Assembly: GCA_963710735.1 (NCBI GenBank)
Contig: CAVQBN010000017.1
Span: forward strand, 1 to 64,000
Direction: 5' to 3'
DNA: 64,000 nt
From: FEN-1297 sp963710735
GTDB taxonomy: Bacteria > Bacteroidota > Ignavibacteria > Ignavibacteriales > Ignavibacteriaceae
The position numbers were made by a program, and so were the translations under genes. The notes under the pieces were generated by a model, which saw only the letters and a list, made by a program, of their open reading frames with translations, made no database searches and was not told the DNA's origin. This document shows, in pieces, positions 8,348 to 17,565 of the stretch (position 1 is the first letter of the stretch; every line of letters starts with the position of its first letter).

Positions 8348-11143
8348 TTATTTTTTCTTTTTAGAAACTTTCCTCTTCTTACCTTTATCAGAAGGTTTGG
8401 ATTTTTTTGATTTAGAAGAAGCAAGTTCTTTAACAACTGCTCTTGCAGCAGCTAATCTTGCTATCGGAACTCTGAACGGTGAACAGCTGACATAGTTTAA
8501 ACCTGTCCTATGGCAGAATTCTACCGAAGAAGGTTCACCGCCATGCTCACCGCAAATACCGACTTTAAGATCAGGCCTGGTTGAACGTCCCTTCTCGGTT
8601 CCCATTTTAACAAGCTGGCCGACACCATTCTGGTCAAGAACTTCAAATGGATCGCTTGGTAAAATATCATTCTGAACATAAAGAGGTAAAAACTTACCGG
8701 CATCGTCTCTTGAAAGACCGAATGTTGTTTGTGTAAGGTCGTTTGTTCCAAAGCTGAAGAACTCGGCGCCTTTGGCAATCTGATCGGCAGTAAGTGCTGC
8801 ACGAGGCAATTCAATCATTGTTCCTACAAGATATTTAAACTTCTGCCCTTTTTCTTTCATTACTTCTTCAGCAACTTTTCTAACTATTTTTTCCTGGAAT
8901 TTGAATTCATTCAAATCGCCGACAAGAGGAATCATAACTTCGGGATGAACCTTAATTCCTTTTGCCTGAGTGTCACATGCAGCTTCAAAAATTGCACGTG
9001 CCTGCATTTCAGTAATTTCAGGATAAAGGATACCTAAACGGCAGCCTCTGAATCCCAGCATAGGATTGAATTCGTGTAAGCTGTCAATCTTTTGTTTTAA
9101 TTTATCAACCGAGATATTTAAAGCTACTGCCAATTCATTAGTTTCTTTTTCTTCGTGAGGAAGAAATTCATGTAACGGAGGATCCAAAGTTCTAATTGTA
9201 GTCGGCAATCCTTTCATTACTTCAAATATGCCTGCAAAATCTTCTCTCTGAAGAGGTAATAATTCTGCAAGAGCAGCTTTTCTATCTTCAAGAGTATCGG
9301 AAACAATCATCTTTCTTACAGCCATAATTCTATCTCCGCCGAAGAACATATGTTCCGTACGGCAAAGGCCGATACCTTCAGCACCGAAAGCAATTGCATT
9401 TGCAGCCTGGTCCGGCTGATCCGCATTAGTTCTGATGTTCATACTTCTTAGTTTATCAGCCCAGTTCATTAAGCTTGCATAAGTTTGATAGACAGGTGAG
9501 TCTTTTGGATCAAGAGTTTTATTGATCAATACCTGAATTACTTCCGAAGGTTTGGTTTCAATTTTACCGGAGATAACTTCACCGGTTGTCCCGTCAATTG
9601 AAATATAATCGCCTTCATTTAAGCGAATATCTTTTCCTTCAACACCGACTGTTCTATCCCTGTAATTTATTTTTAACGTACCGCAGCCGGCAACACATAC
9701 TTTACCCATTTGACGAGCAACTAATGCAGCATGCGAGGTCATTCCTCCTCGTGCCGTTAATATACCTTCTGCAGCATTCATACCTTTGATATCTTCAGGA
9801 GAGGTTTCAATTCTTACAAGAATAACTTTATCTCCGTTCTTGGCCATATCTTCAGCATCCTGTGCACTTAATGCAATTTTACCTGAAGCGGCACCGGGGC
9901 CGGCGTTTAGTCCTTTGGCTAAAAGACGTCCTTCATCAACTGCTTTACGTTTTTGATCAAGATCAAAAATAGGACGTAACAACTGATTTAACTGGTTCGG
10001 CTCAATTCTACTTATTGCTTCTTCTTTTGAGATTAGTCTTTCTTTAACCATATCAACAGCCATCTTAACAGCAGCAAATCCAGTTCTTTTACCAACACGG
10101 CACTGCAGCATCCACAGAGTTCCCTGCTGAATGGTGAACTCAATATCCATCATATCTTTATAATGTTTCTCAAGTGTTTTTCGGATATCATCTAGCTGTT
10201 TATAAATTTTAGCGTCGTCTTCTTTTAATTTTGCAATTGGAAGGGGAGTTCTAGTCCCGGCAACAACATCTTCGCCCTGAGCATTAAAAAGATATTCACC
10301 ATAAAATAAATTTTCGCCGGCGGCGGGGTCTCTTGTAAAAGCAACACCCGTACCTGAATCTTCGCCCATATTTCCAAATACCATTGATTGAACATTAACA
10401 GCTGTTCCCCAGGCGGCAGGAATATTATTTAATTTTCTGTATATGATCGCTCTTTCATTATTCCATGATCCAAACACTGCACCAATTGCGCCCCATAATT
10501 GTTCCATCGGATCGGTTGGGAAATCATTCCCGGTTTTTTCTTTTATGGCAGCTTTAAATTCTTCAACAAGTTCCTTCAAATGATCTGCTGTCATCTCAGT
10601 ATCAAATTGAAAACCGTTATCATGTTTTTTCTTTTCGATAATCACTTCAAACGGATCTTCTTCATGCTTGTCAACCGGTTTTAAGCCTAATACGACATCA
10701 CCATACATCTGAACAAATCTTCTGTAAGAGTCATAAGCAAATCTAGGGTTGTTTGTTTTTTCTATTACACCCTGAACAGTAACATCATTTAAACCAAGGT
10801 TTAGAATTGTATCCATCATACCCGGCATTGACGCTCTTGCACCGCTTCTGACCGAAACCAGCAAAGGATTTTTAGCATCGCCAAATTTTGCACCCATAGC
10901 TGCTTCAACTTTTTTAAGAGCCGTCAATACATCTGCCTTTAGCTCTTTCGGATATTTGTTCTTGTTGTCGTAATAATATGTACATACTTCCGTAGTAATT
11001 GTGAAGCCGGCAGGAACAGGCAAACCAATGTTAACCATTTCTGCGAGGTTTGCACCCTTTCCTCCGAGCAGGTTTTTCATCTCGGTTTTTCCTTCTGCTT
11101 TTTTATTCCCGAAGAAATAAACATACTTATTTTTCTTAGCCAT
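8348..11143 (-). CDS. ppdK: Pyruvate, phosphate dikinase
   Basis: PPDK interconverts pyruvate + ATP + Pi and PEP + AMP + PPi, so it can serve gluconeogenesis or PPi-dependent glycolysis in the cytoplasm. The 931-residue protein has the N-terminal ATP-grasp domain (GGKGANLAEM, SVRSGARASMPGMMDTILN), the phospho-His swivel motif GGMTSHAALVARQMGKVC near residue 465, and the PEP-binding barrel with GLCRTEHMFF and the C-terminal catalytic GICGEHGGEP. Length is slightly above the family norm because of a Lys/Ser-rich tail of ~25 residues. It sits alone between terminator and lpxK. Confidence 0.97.
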   Translation of the reverse strand: MAKKNKYVYFFGNKKAEGKTEMKNLLGGKGANLAEMVNIGLPVPAGFTITTEVCTYYYDNKNKYPKELKADVLTALKKVEAAMGAKFGDAKNPLLVSVRSGARASMPGMMDTILNLGLNDVTVQGVIEKTNNPRFAYDSYRRFVQMYGDVVLGLKPVDKHEEDPFEVIIEKKKHDNGFQFDTEMTADHLKELVEEFKAAIKEKTGNDFPTDPMEQLWGAIGAVFGSWNNERAIIYRKLNNIPAAWGTAVNVQSMVFGNMGEDSGTGVAFTRDPAAGENLFYGEYLFNAQGEDVVAGTRTPLPIAKLKEDDAKIYKQLDDIRKTLEKHYKDMMDIEFTIQQGTLWMLQCRVGKRTGFAAVKMAVDMVKERLISKEEAISRIEPNQLNQLLRPIFDLDQKRKAVDEGRLLAKGLNAGPGAASGKIALSAQDAEDMAKNGDKVILVRIETSPEDIKGMNAAEGILTARGGMTSHAALVARQMGKVCVAGCGTLKINYRDRTVGVEGKDIRLNEGDYISIDGTTGEVISGKIETKPSEVIQVLINKTLDPKDSPVYQTYASLMNWADKLRSMNIRTNADQPDQAANAIAFGAEGIGLCRTEHMFFGGDRIMAVRKMIVSDTLEDRKAALAELLPLQREDFAGIFEVMKGLPTTIRTLDPPLHEFLPHEEKETNELAVALNISVDKLKQKIDSLHEFNPMLGFRGCRLGILYPEITEMQARAIFEAACDTQAKGIKVHPEVMIPLVGDLNEFKFQEKIVRKVAEEVMKEKGQKFKYLVGTMIELPRAALTADQIAKGAEFFSFGTNDLTQTTFGLSRDDAGKFLPLYVQNDILPSDPFEVLDQNGVGQLVKMGTEKGRSTRPDLKVGICGEHGGEPSSVEFCHRTGLNYVSCSPFRVPIARLAAARAVVKELASSKSKKSKPSDKGKKRKVSKKKK

Positions 11144-11247
11144 TTTTTCATTTCCTCCAAATTAAGTTTTCGTAAAATGTTATAATTTTATTTTTTCTGT
11201 TTTATAAATGTACAGCTCATTTTAAAGTAATTATTTTTTCTCATCTC

Positions 11248-12307
11248 CTATTTTTCAATATTATTAAATTTTTTCAATAAAAATTCTTTGAAATTTTCAG
11301 GCTCATCAATTTCCAATTCTATTTTTAAGTAGAATATATCGATGTCATCAAGTTCTTTGGAATATTTAGAAAGTTTTACCGCATCTTTTTCTGTAGTTAC
11401 TACAGAGTGTGAATTTGTTGAATAAAATTCTTTCCTAATTCTCTGAACTTCCTTCAATGTATAATCTTTATGATCCCTAAAAATTATCTGGTTTTGAGTA
11501 TCAACATTTGTTTTTTTCAGCACATTAATAAAAGAATAGGGATTGGCAATACCCGAAACCACTAAACCTTTTTGTCCCTCGAACTCTTCAATTTTATAAT
11601 TTATTTTCTTCTTTACATCATAAAAACCTATTGCATTATAGCAGGCTGTAAACTGTTTTTTATTTTCAAAATATTTTTTTAATTGATCAGGAATTTCTTT
11701 TTTCTCTGAGAATTTTCTATTTATTATTACTGCATCAGCTCTCTTTATTGAATCAAAGGGTTCTCGCATAATTCCTGTCGGCAGCAAATTCTGATTTGTA
11801 AAAGAATTATCATAAAGGAACCTTTGTTCACAAAGCAATAAGTTTATATCTCTATCAATCCATCTATGTTGATAAGCATCATCTAATATAATTGTATTTA
11901 CATTTGTCTCTTTAATTAATCTTTCCGCACCTATCACTCTGTTTTCCGAAACTGCCGCTGGGACTTTACATTCTTGCGCTGTATGAAAAATCTCATCGCC
12001 GCATAAATCTACAGTGGTTAAAACTTGCTCTCCTTTGGAAACCAAAACGTATCCTTTAGATTTTCTGCCGTAACCACGACTTAAAACGCCCGCCTTTATT
12101 CCTTGCTGCTTTAAAAGGTTAGATAGATAAATTACCATAGGTGTTTTACCTGAGCCGCCGACGGTAATATTTCCAACCGATATAATTCTAGCATCAACTT
12201 TTTGCGATTTAAATATTTTTTTGTCAAAGAACCAATTTCTTGCCTTAATTAAAACTGCATAAACCGGAACCAGCGGGATACAATAATATTTTTAATAAGT
12301 CCATCAT
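11248..12307 (-). CDS. lpxK: Tetraacyldisaccharide 4'-kinase, with an apparent one-base frameshift near the start
   Basis: LpxK phosphorylates the lipid A precursor at the inner membrane. The first ATG of the uninterrupted frame (12138) falls just after the Walker A motif, and the frame stays open upstream, coding VGNITVGGSGKTP, RNWFFDKKIF and PLVPVYAV, with no usable start codon. A start at 12307 or 12304 encodes (M)MDLLKILLYP in the next frame, the normal LpxK N-terminus. Joining the two needs removal of one base in the GGG run at 12275-12277. The joined protein is about 353 residues, the usual length. Gene order lpxB, acyltransferase, lpxK supports the call. Either a consensus error or a real lesion; a viable cell with lipid A needs an intact gene. 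Confidence 0.88.
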
Positions 12308-12343
12308 GCACAGTTTTAATATTTAAATGAAAAATATATTTTA

Positions 12344-13000
12344 TCACAAATCATTTGCTTCTTTTTGCAATCTATTCAACTCGCGTTCACATTGTTCAAT
12401 TATTTTTGAAGTCTCTTCATAACTAAGATCATTCTTTATGAAAATCGGATTCGAGTAAACAACTTTTACATGCGAAAAGAATTTTGGGATTTCGAATTTA
12501 TCCCAGCTTTTTAAAATTCTTTTTTTACTATGACCTACACCGACCAGGATTAATGGAAGGCCGCTTTTTTTTGCTGTTATAACTGCGCCTGCTTTAAGCT
12601 TGTAAATCGGTCCTTTAGGTCCGTCAGGTGTAATGGCAATTGAGTAATTATTCTTTGCATAATCAACCATTATACCAAGCGCTACATTACCTCCGGCAGT
12701 GCTTGATCCTCTAACAACTTCATAATCCCAACTTTTCAGAATCTTTGCCAGTAAATCGCCGTCTTTGCTTTTACTTATTAAAGCGGCAAAGTTTTTATAC
12801 CTGCCTAAATACCAGGGCAGCAGCATTGTGCCATGCCAGAATGCAAATACAAAATTTTTTTCATTTTGGTATAATTCATCAATTACATTTTCATTTACAA
12901 ACGAAATTCGTAAAGTTTTACAAAGAACATTAACAATATTAAAAAGGAAATAATTCCCTATAAATCTTAAAGTATCCTGCCTAAACTTTCTAAGCTTCAT
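12344..13000 (-). CDS. DUF374 lysophospholipid acyltransferase-like protein
   Basis: The 218-residue protein has the DUF374 family pattern: FWHGTMLLPWYLG (the H-based acyltransferase motif I, ~residue 54), an Arg/Gly/Ser segment VVRGSSTAGG, and TPDGPKGPIYKLKAGA (~residue 124). One hydrophobic segment near the N-terminus suggests membrane association. It lies between lpxB (11-base overlap) and lpxK, so it probably takes part in lipid A or LPS acylation, but the acyl donor and acceptor are inferred only from context. Confidence 0.85.
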   Translation of the reverse strand: MKLRKFRQDTLRFIGNYFLFNIVNVLCKTLRISFVNENVIDELYQNEKNFVFAFWHGTMLLPWYLGRYKNFAALISKSKDGDLLAKILKSWDYEVVRGSSTAGGNVALGIMVDYAKNNYSIAITPDGPKGPIYKLKAGAVITAKKSGLPLILVGVGHSKKRILKSWDKFEIPKFFSHVKVVYSNPIFIKNDLSYEETSKIIEQCERELNRLQKEANDL

Positions 13001-14126
13001 TCATTAACGCATAAATTGCTTTTGCAGCTTTTTTAGATGCGCCTTCAATTCCCAATTTTTCTCTGATATTTGCTAATTTATTTTTTATAGAATCATAAAG
13101 ATTTTTATCAGATAAAACTTTCTTACATTCCTTATAAATTGACTCCATATTTACTTCACTTTGAATCAACTCTGCCGCGACTTTTTCACCGGCGATAATG
13201 TTTGCCATTCCTATGTTATCAACCTTAATCAAACTCTTTCCGATTAAATAAGTAAGATAACTTGTTTTGTAAACTATAACCATCGGGAGTGCCAATAGTG
13301 CGGCTTCCAAGGTTGAAGTGCCGGATTTTACAATACCTATTTTGGCATATTTAAGAAGATCGTAAGTATGATCTTTGATTACTTTAAAGCTCCGGATCTT
13401 TGTTATTTTATTAAATATGCTTTCATCAATATTAGGCGAACAAGCAGCAACAACTTGCAGATTAAATTCATTTGCCAATTTTTCGGCAGCTTTAATACAT
13501 TCAGGGAAAATTTTTTCAACTTCGTGATTCCGGCTTCCGGGAAGTATTAATAAAAATTCTTTATCCTTATCAAGATTAAATTTATTATATAATTCATCTT
13601 TTGATAAAAAATTATATTCATTTATTCTTTCAAGTAACGGATGCCCCACGAATTCAACATCAACTCCGGCATTTTTATAAAGCTCTTCTTCAAACGGAAA
13701 TACAACTAACATTTTGTTGACTAATTTTTTTATTTTTTTAATCCTGCCGGCTCCCCACGCCCAAATTTGAGGAGAGATGTAATAAATAATATTTTTATCC
13801 AGTTTCCTAAATTTCTTAGCAATGCTTAAGTTAAATCCGGGGTAGTCTATTAAAACTACATTTTTAATTTTATTTTCAGTTGCAATTTTTATCAAATTAT
13901 TTTGTGCTTTTTTTATAAAAGGCAAATGCCTTACCACTTCAACAAATCCCAGGAACGCCATTTTATTTATATGATAAATAATATTCATTCCGGCAGCTTT
14001 CATTTTATCGCCGCCAATGCCGAAAATATTTATATCACCGTCAAGTGTTTTAAGCTCTTTAATTAAAGAAGCCCCGTGTAAATCACCGGAAACTTCACCT
14101 GCTATGATCATTAAGTTTTTACTCAA
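12990..14126 (-). CDS. lpxB: Lipid-A-disaccharide synthase
   Basis: LpxB condenses UDP-2,3-diacylglucosamine with lipid X to the disaccharide core of lipid A. The 378-residue protein begins MIIAGEVSGDLHGASLIKEL and carries GIGGDKMKAAGM, YISPQIWAWG, VGHPLLE, LLILPGSRNHEV and the sugar-nucleotide region KSGTSTLEAALLALPM, all in family order. It overlaps the DUF374 gene by 11 bases. Length is standard. Confidence 0.97.
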   Translation of the reverse strand: MSKNLMIIAGEVSGDLHGASLIKELKTLDGDINIFGIGGDKMKAAGMNIIYHINKMAFLGFVEVVRHLPFIKKAQNNLIKIATENKIKNVVLIDYPGFNLSIAKKFRKLDKNIIYYISPQIWAWGAGRIKKIKKLVNKMLVVFPFEEELYKNAGVDVEFVGHPLLERINEYNFLSKDELYNKFNLDKDKEFLLILPGSRNHEVEKIFPECIKAAEKLANEFNLQVVAACSPNIDESIFNKITKIRSFKVIKDHTYDLLKYAKIGIVKSGTSTLEAALLALPMVIVYKTSYLTYLIGKSLIKVDNIGMANIIAGEKVAAELIQSEVNMESIYKECKKVLSDKNLYDSIKNKLANIREKLGIEGASKKAAKAIYALMNEA

Positions 14127-14164
14127 TTTTATTTTTCATTAATAAAGTAATAACAAAAACTATC

Positions 14165-14752
14165 TTAAAATCTGCGAAAGAACCATATAAGCAATATTGT
14201 TAAAGTAACCAAGCTAAAAGCCTGTAAAGTTCTTCTTTCAGACTTCAACCCGCCCTTCCAATTAAAAGGTGGCTGCTGTAAATTTTGAACTTTATAAGCG
14301 ATAAGCTTCGGGAAAAACCTGGGAACATTTTTAACATATTCCTCATAATCTTTTCCATATACCTTCGCCAGGTATCCTTCTTCTTCTTTAACAATAAAAT
14401 GATATTGCACGAAGAAAAATATTATTGCAACAATCTGTAAATAAGGAAAAATTGCAAAGGACATTATTCCAAGACCAAAGTAAAGTAAAATATTACCGAC
14501 ATATAGCGGATTACGAACATAAGCGAACGGCCCGCTTACAATTAAAAAAGTACCGCCAACACTGCCGGTAGTGCGTGTTTCACTTCCCGCCCAGCTTACA
14601 CCCCAGAACCTTATGAACTCTCCGGTAACTGCAATCAGAAAGCCGATTATTAAACTCCAAATATTTGCATTTTCAAAAAAGAACATTAGAAGTAAAAACG
14701 GAATTGGTGTATAACTTCTGTATTTAAAAAATTTTGTTGCTATAGCCGACAT
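14165..14752 (-). CDS. Isoprenylcysteine carboxyl methyltransferase-like membrane protein
   Basis: The 195-residue integral membrane protein has the SAM-binding signature of ICMT/PEMT-like methyltransferases: GPFAYVRNPLYVGNILLYFG (~residues 75-94) and the C-terminal EEEGYLAKVYGKDYEEY and VPRFFP. About four or five hydrophobic helices are visible. Bacterial members have varied, mostly unknown substrates. It sits 38 bases upstream of lpxB on the same strand, so a link to envelope lipids is possible but unproven. Confidence 0.8.
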   Translation of the reverse strand: MSAIATKFFKYRSYTPIPFLLLMFFFENANIWSLIIGFLIAVTGEFIRFWGVSWAGSETRTTGSVGGTFLIVSGPFAYVRNPLYVGNILLYFGLGIMSFAIFPYLQIVAIIFFFVQYHFIVKEEEGYLAKVYGKDYEEYVKNVPRFFPKLIAYKVQNLQQPPFNWKGGLKSERRTLQAFSLVTLTILLIWFFRRF

Positions 14753-14798
14753 TAAATTATTTTGTCACTTTCATTTAAATATTGTATTTAAAATTCTA

Positions 14799-15518
14799 TC
14801 ATTCATTTATGTAGATTTCTCTTCGCTTTAATTCTGCCTGGTATCTTTTTTTTAATCTTTTCCTGGATTTTAGTTCCTCTATTTTTTCAATTACATCGTT
14901 AAAATTATTAAACGGGAAATATGTTATCCGTTCAACTTCGCAATATTTAAGAAGATCATCTTTTGCAAAAATAAAATCACAAAACTGAACCGTATATTTA
15001 TCCGAGTTTCCGTCGCCGATAAATATTGTATATTCATCTTCCCCGCTGTTATTAATAATATGATTTCTTTTACAGTTTGCGGAAGTCGTACAGTTTTGAT
15101 CAAGATAAGGGAAAGACGGAATAAGCTTGTTGTTAGAATCAATTTTCAGTTTATTCGAATAATATTTTATATCCCTAAGATTTTCTCGATCAAAAACTCT
15201 GTCGATGTAATAATTGAATCCGTCGCTTATAACAAACAATTCCATTTCATTCTTTTTGCTGTAATCTACCAAATTGTGAAATGTATGATCAATTTCAATT
15301 GAATCAATAAATTCATTCAATTCATTTTTATCTAATTTTTCAACCGAATCACAAAGCGACAGCCAGCATTGTTTGGCGGTAATTTCATCACTTAATAATT
15401 TTGTAATTATATCTTCCACTTTTTCTTTATTGCCGAATCTTCTAAAAATAGAATCGCCGATATCCTGTTTGGAAATTGTGCCGTCGAAATCAACAAATAT
15501 TTTAAATATTTTTTCCAT
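14799..15518 (-). CDS. HAD-superfamily phosphatase, MtnX-like (HAD-IB)
   Basis: The 239-residue protein has motif I FVDFDGTISKQDIGD (Asp10 and Asp12), a C1 cap region, motif II around FVISDGFN, and motif III/IV around IFIGDGNSDKYTVQFCD. Similarity is to the MtnX family, which dephosphorylates a methionine-salvage intermediate. No other salvage gene is nearby, so the substrate is uncertain. It starts 16 bases after the T9SS gene in a packed minus-strand run. Confidence 0.8.
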   Translation of the reverse strand: MEKIFKIFVDFDGTISKQDIGDSIFRRFGNKEKVEDIITKLLSDEITAKQCWLSLCDSVEKLDKNELNEFIDSIEIDHTFHNLVDYSKKNEMELFVISDGFNYYIDRVFDRENLRDIKYYSNKLKIDSNNKLIPSFPYLDQNCTTSANCKRNHIINNSGEDEYTIFIGDGNSDKYTVQFCDFIFAKDDLLKYCEVERITYFPFNNFNDVIEKIEELKSRKRLKKRYQAELKRREIYINE

Positions 15519-15534
15519 TCGCCCTTTTCAACAT

Positions 15535-17565
15535 TTAATTTGTTATAACCATTTTTTTTACGTCAACAAATTTATTTACTTTAAAACGATAGAAATAAAT
15601 TCCGGGATCCAATCCTTTTGAATAAAATACGATCTGATTTTCACCGGAAGGGAATGATTTATTAATTTCGTTTATTTTATCTATATGAGAATCAAAAAAA
15701 TCCACATTAATAGAGGTTGAGTCCGGAAGATAAAAATTTATCACCGTGGAATCTGAAAACGGGTTAGGTGCATTTTGAGCAACTACAACTTCGGATGAAG
15801 TACCAAAATAGTTTATTCTTGAAATATCAGACACATTTTTGTTTTTTTGTGAATCTACCTGGACAACCCTATAATATAAAGTCCCGGTTATATTCGGAAC
15901 ATCATAGCACAAATAACTAGCTGCATTACTTTTACCATTAGATTCAATTGTATCAATTCCATCCCATTGCATGCTATCGAGTTGTGTCTGGGATGCTCTT
16001 TCAATTGTATATTGGGTTGCTCCTCTTTCATTAGCAGCATACCAGGATATTTTTACCGAATCTCCCTTCAGGCTAGTATTAAAGCCTATTAGTTGAGAAA
16101 TAAATGTACCGGTATTAAAAACTCTCTGACCATAAATTTCATTTTTGTCATTTCGAGTATTTTTAAAAATTACAATTGCTCCGCCGTTGCCATCCGGGAT
16201 AAGCGAAAGATAACTTTTGGGAGTATTATAATTTGATGCAACTTCCAATCCTAATGAATCCCATACGGCTTTACCTTTTTCATTTATTCTTTGCGCATAA
16301 ATATTTGCCAGTAAAGAATCGGCACGTCTGTCAATCCACGCAACAATTATTCCTTTTTTACCATCACTTACTAATTTTTGACCAAACTGTTCACCATGAT
16401 ACTTTATTACGGGAACTCCGTCTTTATTCCAGATTGGTACTCCGGCGCTATTAAATTTTTGGATATAAATATCATTATTGCGTCCAATTTCGTTTGTCCA
16501 GCTAGTAATGAACGAAGAGTCTGAGACAACTACTTGTGGATTTATTTGATTTCCCTTTAAAGTCGTAATAAGCTTTCCACCCGGTGACCACAAGCTTTTC
16601 CCTTTATAATCTATTAGCTGCTGGTAAATATCTTTACCTGATTTTTGTGTTTGCCATACGATGTAAATTGTTTTCGGTCCAGCTTTTTTAACTATATAAG
16701 TTATTACATTATTAGCAGTGTTCGAAATAACCTGGGGATTTTTACCCCACAGTAATTTTCCTGTCGAATCAACATGTTGGGCTAATATTTCGCTTTTATT
16801 ATTTTTATAACCAAGCCAAAATATAAAAGCACCGCCGCTGTCATCCGGCACAATATTAGTCATGCTTTTTCTTTTCATCGAACTAAAAATATTAACACCG
16901 TTGGAACTGAATAAAGTTTTTCCTTCCGGGGAAATTTTCTGCATCATTACCTTATATTCACTAGCAACATCAGGTCCTTTAGCAACATAAGTAGTATAAA
17001 TGAATCCGGTTTCATCGGCAGAAATTGAATACTCATTAACGGACTCACTGCCCGTGGTTATCTGAAGACCGTTTTTGGTCCACAAATAATTTCCATTATC
17101 CTCAATTTTTTGTACGAATAAGTTACCGGAGTTAGAATATGTCAAATCTTTCCATAGCACTACAGCCGTATTTTGCTGTGTTTCTACACAAACGGGATTC
17201 TCCTGTGGCCCGTACAAACCGGAAACATGTTTGCCGTCTGCACGGAAACTTACCTTCCCTGATGCATCTACATGCATAAAATAAATTTGGTAAGGAAAAC
17301 CATTTTTATTATCCTGCCAAAAAATAAAGGCTCCGCCGTTTTGGTCTTTCGTAGTCGAAATATCAAAAGGATTATTTGTATTTATAACCAGCTTGGTATT
17401 TTGCGAGGTATTATTTGTCCATTGAGCAAAAGAATTTGGGCACAATATAAATGACACTGCAGTAAGAATTAGAACTTGTATAAAACAGTTTCGATTATTT
17501 TTACGACCATAAAAAATATTTCTTAAGTCTAACTTATGACTATTAAGCAAAATTAAAATCCTCAT
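15535..17565 (-). CDS. Exported repeat protein with T9SS type A sorting domain
   Basis: The 676-residue protein has a long N-terminus with signal helix (VLILTAVSFILCPNSFAQ), ten or so repeats built around GGAFIFWQD-, TAVVLWKD- and FIFWLGYK-like blades, suggesting a beta-propeller over residues ~60-500, a beta-sandwich around residues 500-590 (ISWYAANERGATQYTIERA), and a C-terminal sorting domain (VAQNAPNPFSDSTVINFYLP ... GIYFYRFKVNKF). T9SS would export it to the surface or medium. Its ATG lies 23 bases inside the 3' end of smc, an overlap that suggests coupling by position only. Ligand unknown. Confidence 0.82.
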   Translation of the reverse strand: MRILILLNSHKLDLRNIFYGRKNNRNCFIQVLILTAVSFILCPNSFAQWTNNTSQNTKLVINTNNPFDISTTKDQNGGAFIFWQDNKNGFPYQIYFMHVDASGKVSFRADGKHVSGLYGPQENPVCVETQQNTAVVLWKDLTYSNSGNLFVQKIEDNGNYLWTKNGLQITTGSESVNEYSISADETGFIYTTYVAKGPDVASEYKVMMQKISPEGKTLFSSNGVNIFSSMKRKSMTNIVPDDSGGAFIFWLGYKNNKSEILAQHVDSTGKLLWGKNPQVISNTANNVITYIVKKAGPKTIYIVWQTQKSGKDIYQQLIDYKGKSLWSPGGKLITTLKGNQINPQVVVSDSSFITSWTNEIGRNNDIYIQKFNSAGVPIWNKDGVPVIKYHGEQFGQKLVSDGKKGIIVAWIDRRADSLLANIYAQRINEKGKAVWDSLGLEVASNYNTPKSYLSLIPDGNGGAIVIFKNTRNDKNEIYGQRVFNTGTFISQLIGFNTSLKGDSVKISWYAANERGATQYTIERASQTQLDSMQWDGIDTIESNGKSNAASYLCYDVPNITGTLYYRVVQVDSQKNKNVSDISRINYFGTSSEVVVAQNAPNPFSDSTVINFYLPDSTSINVDFFDSHIDKINEINKSFPSGENQIVFYSKGLDPGIYFYRFKVNKFVDVKKMVITN

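Noticed and set aside
8521..10684. Open frames inside ppdK in other frames (for example 8521-8814 and 8729-9037)
   Set aside because: They lie wholly within a well-conserved gene and have no protein-like features.
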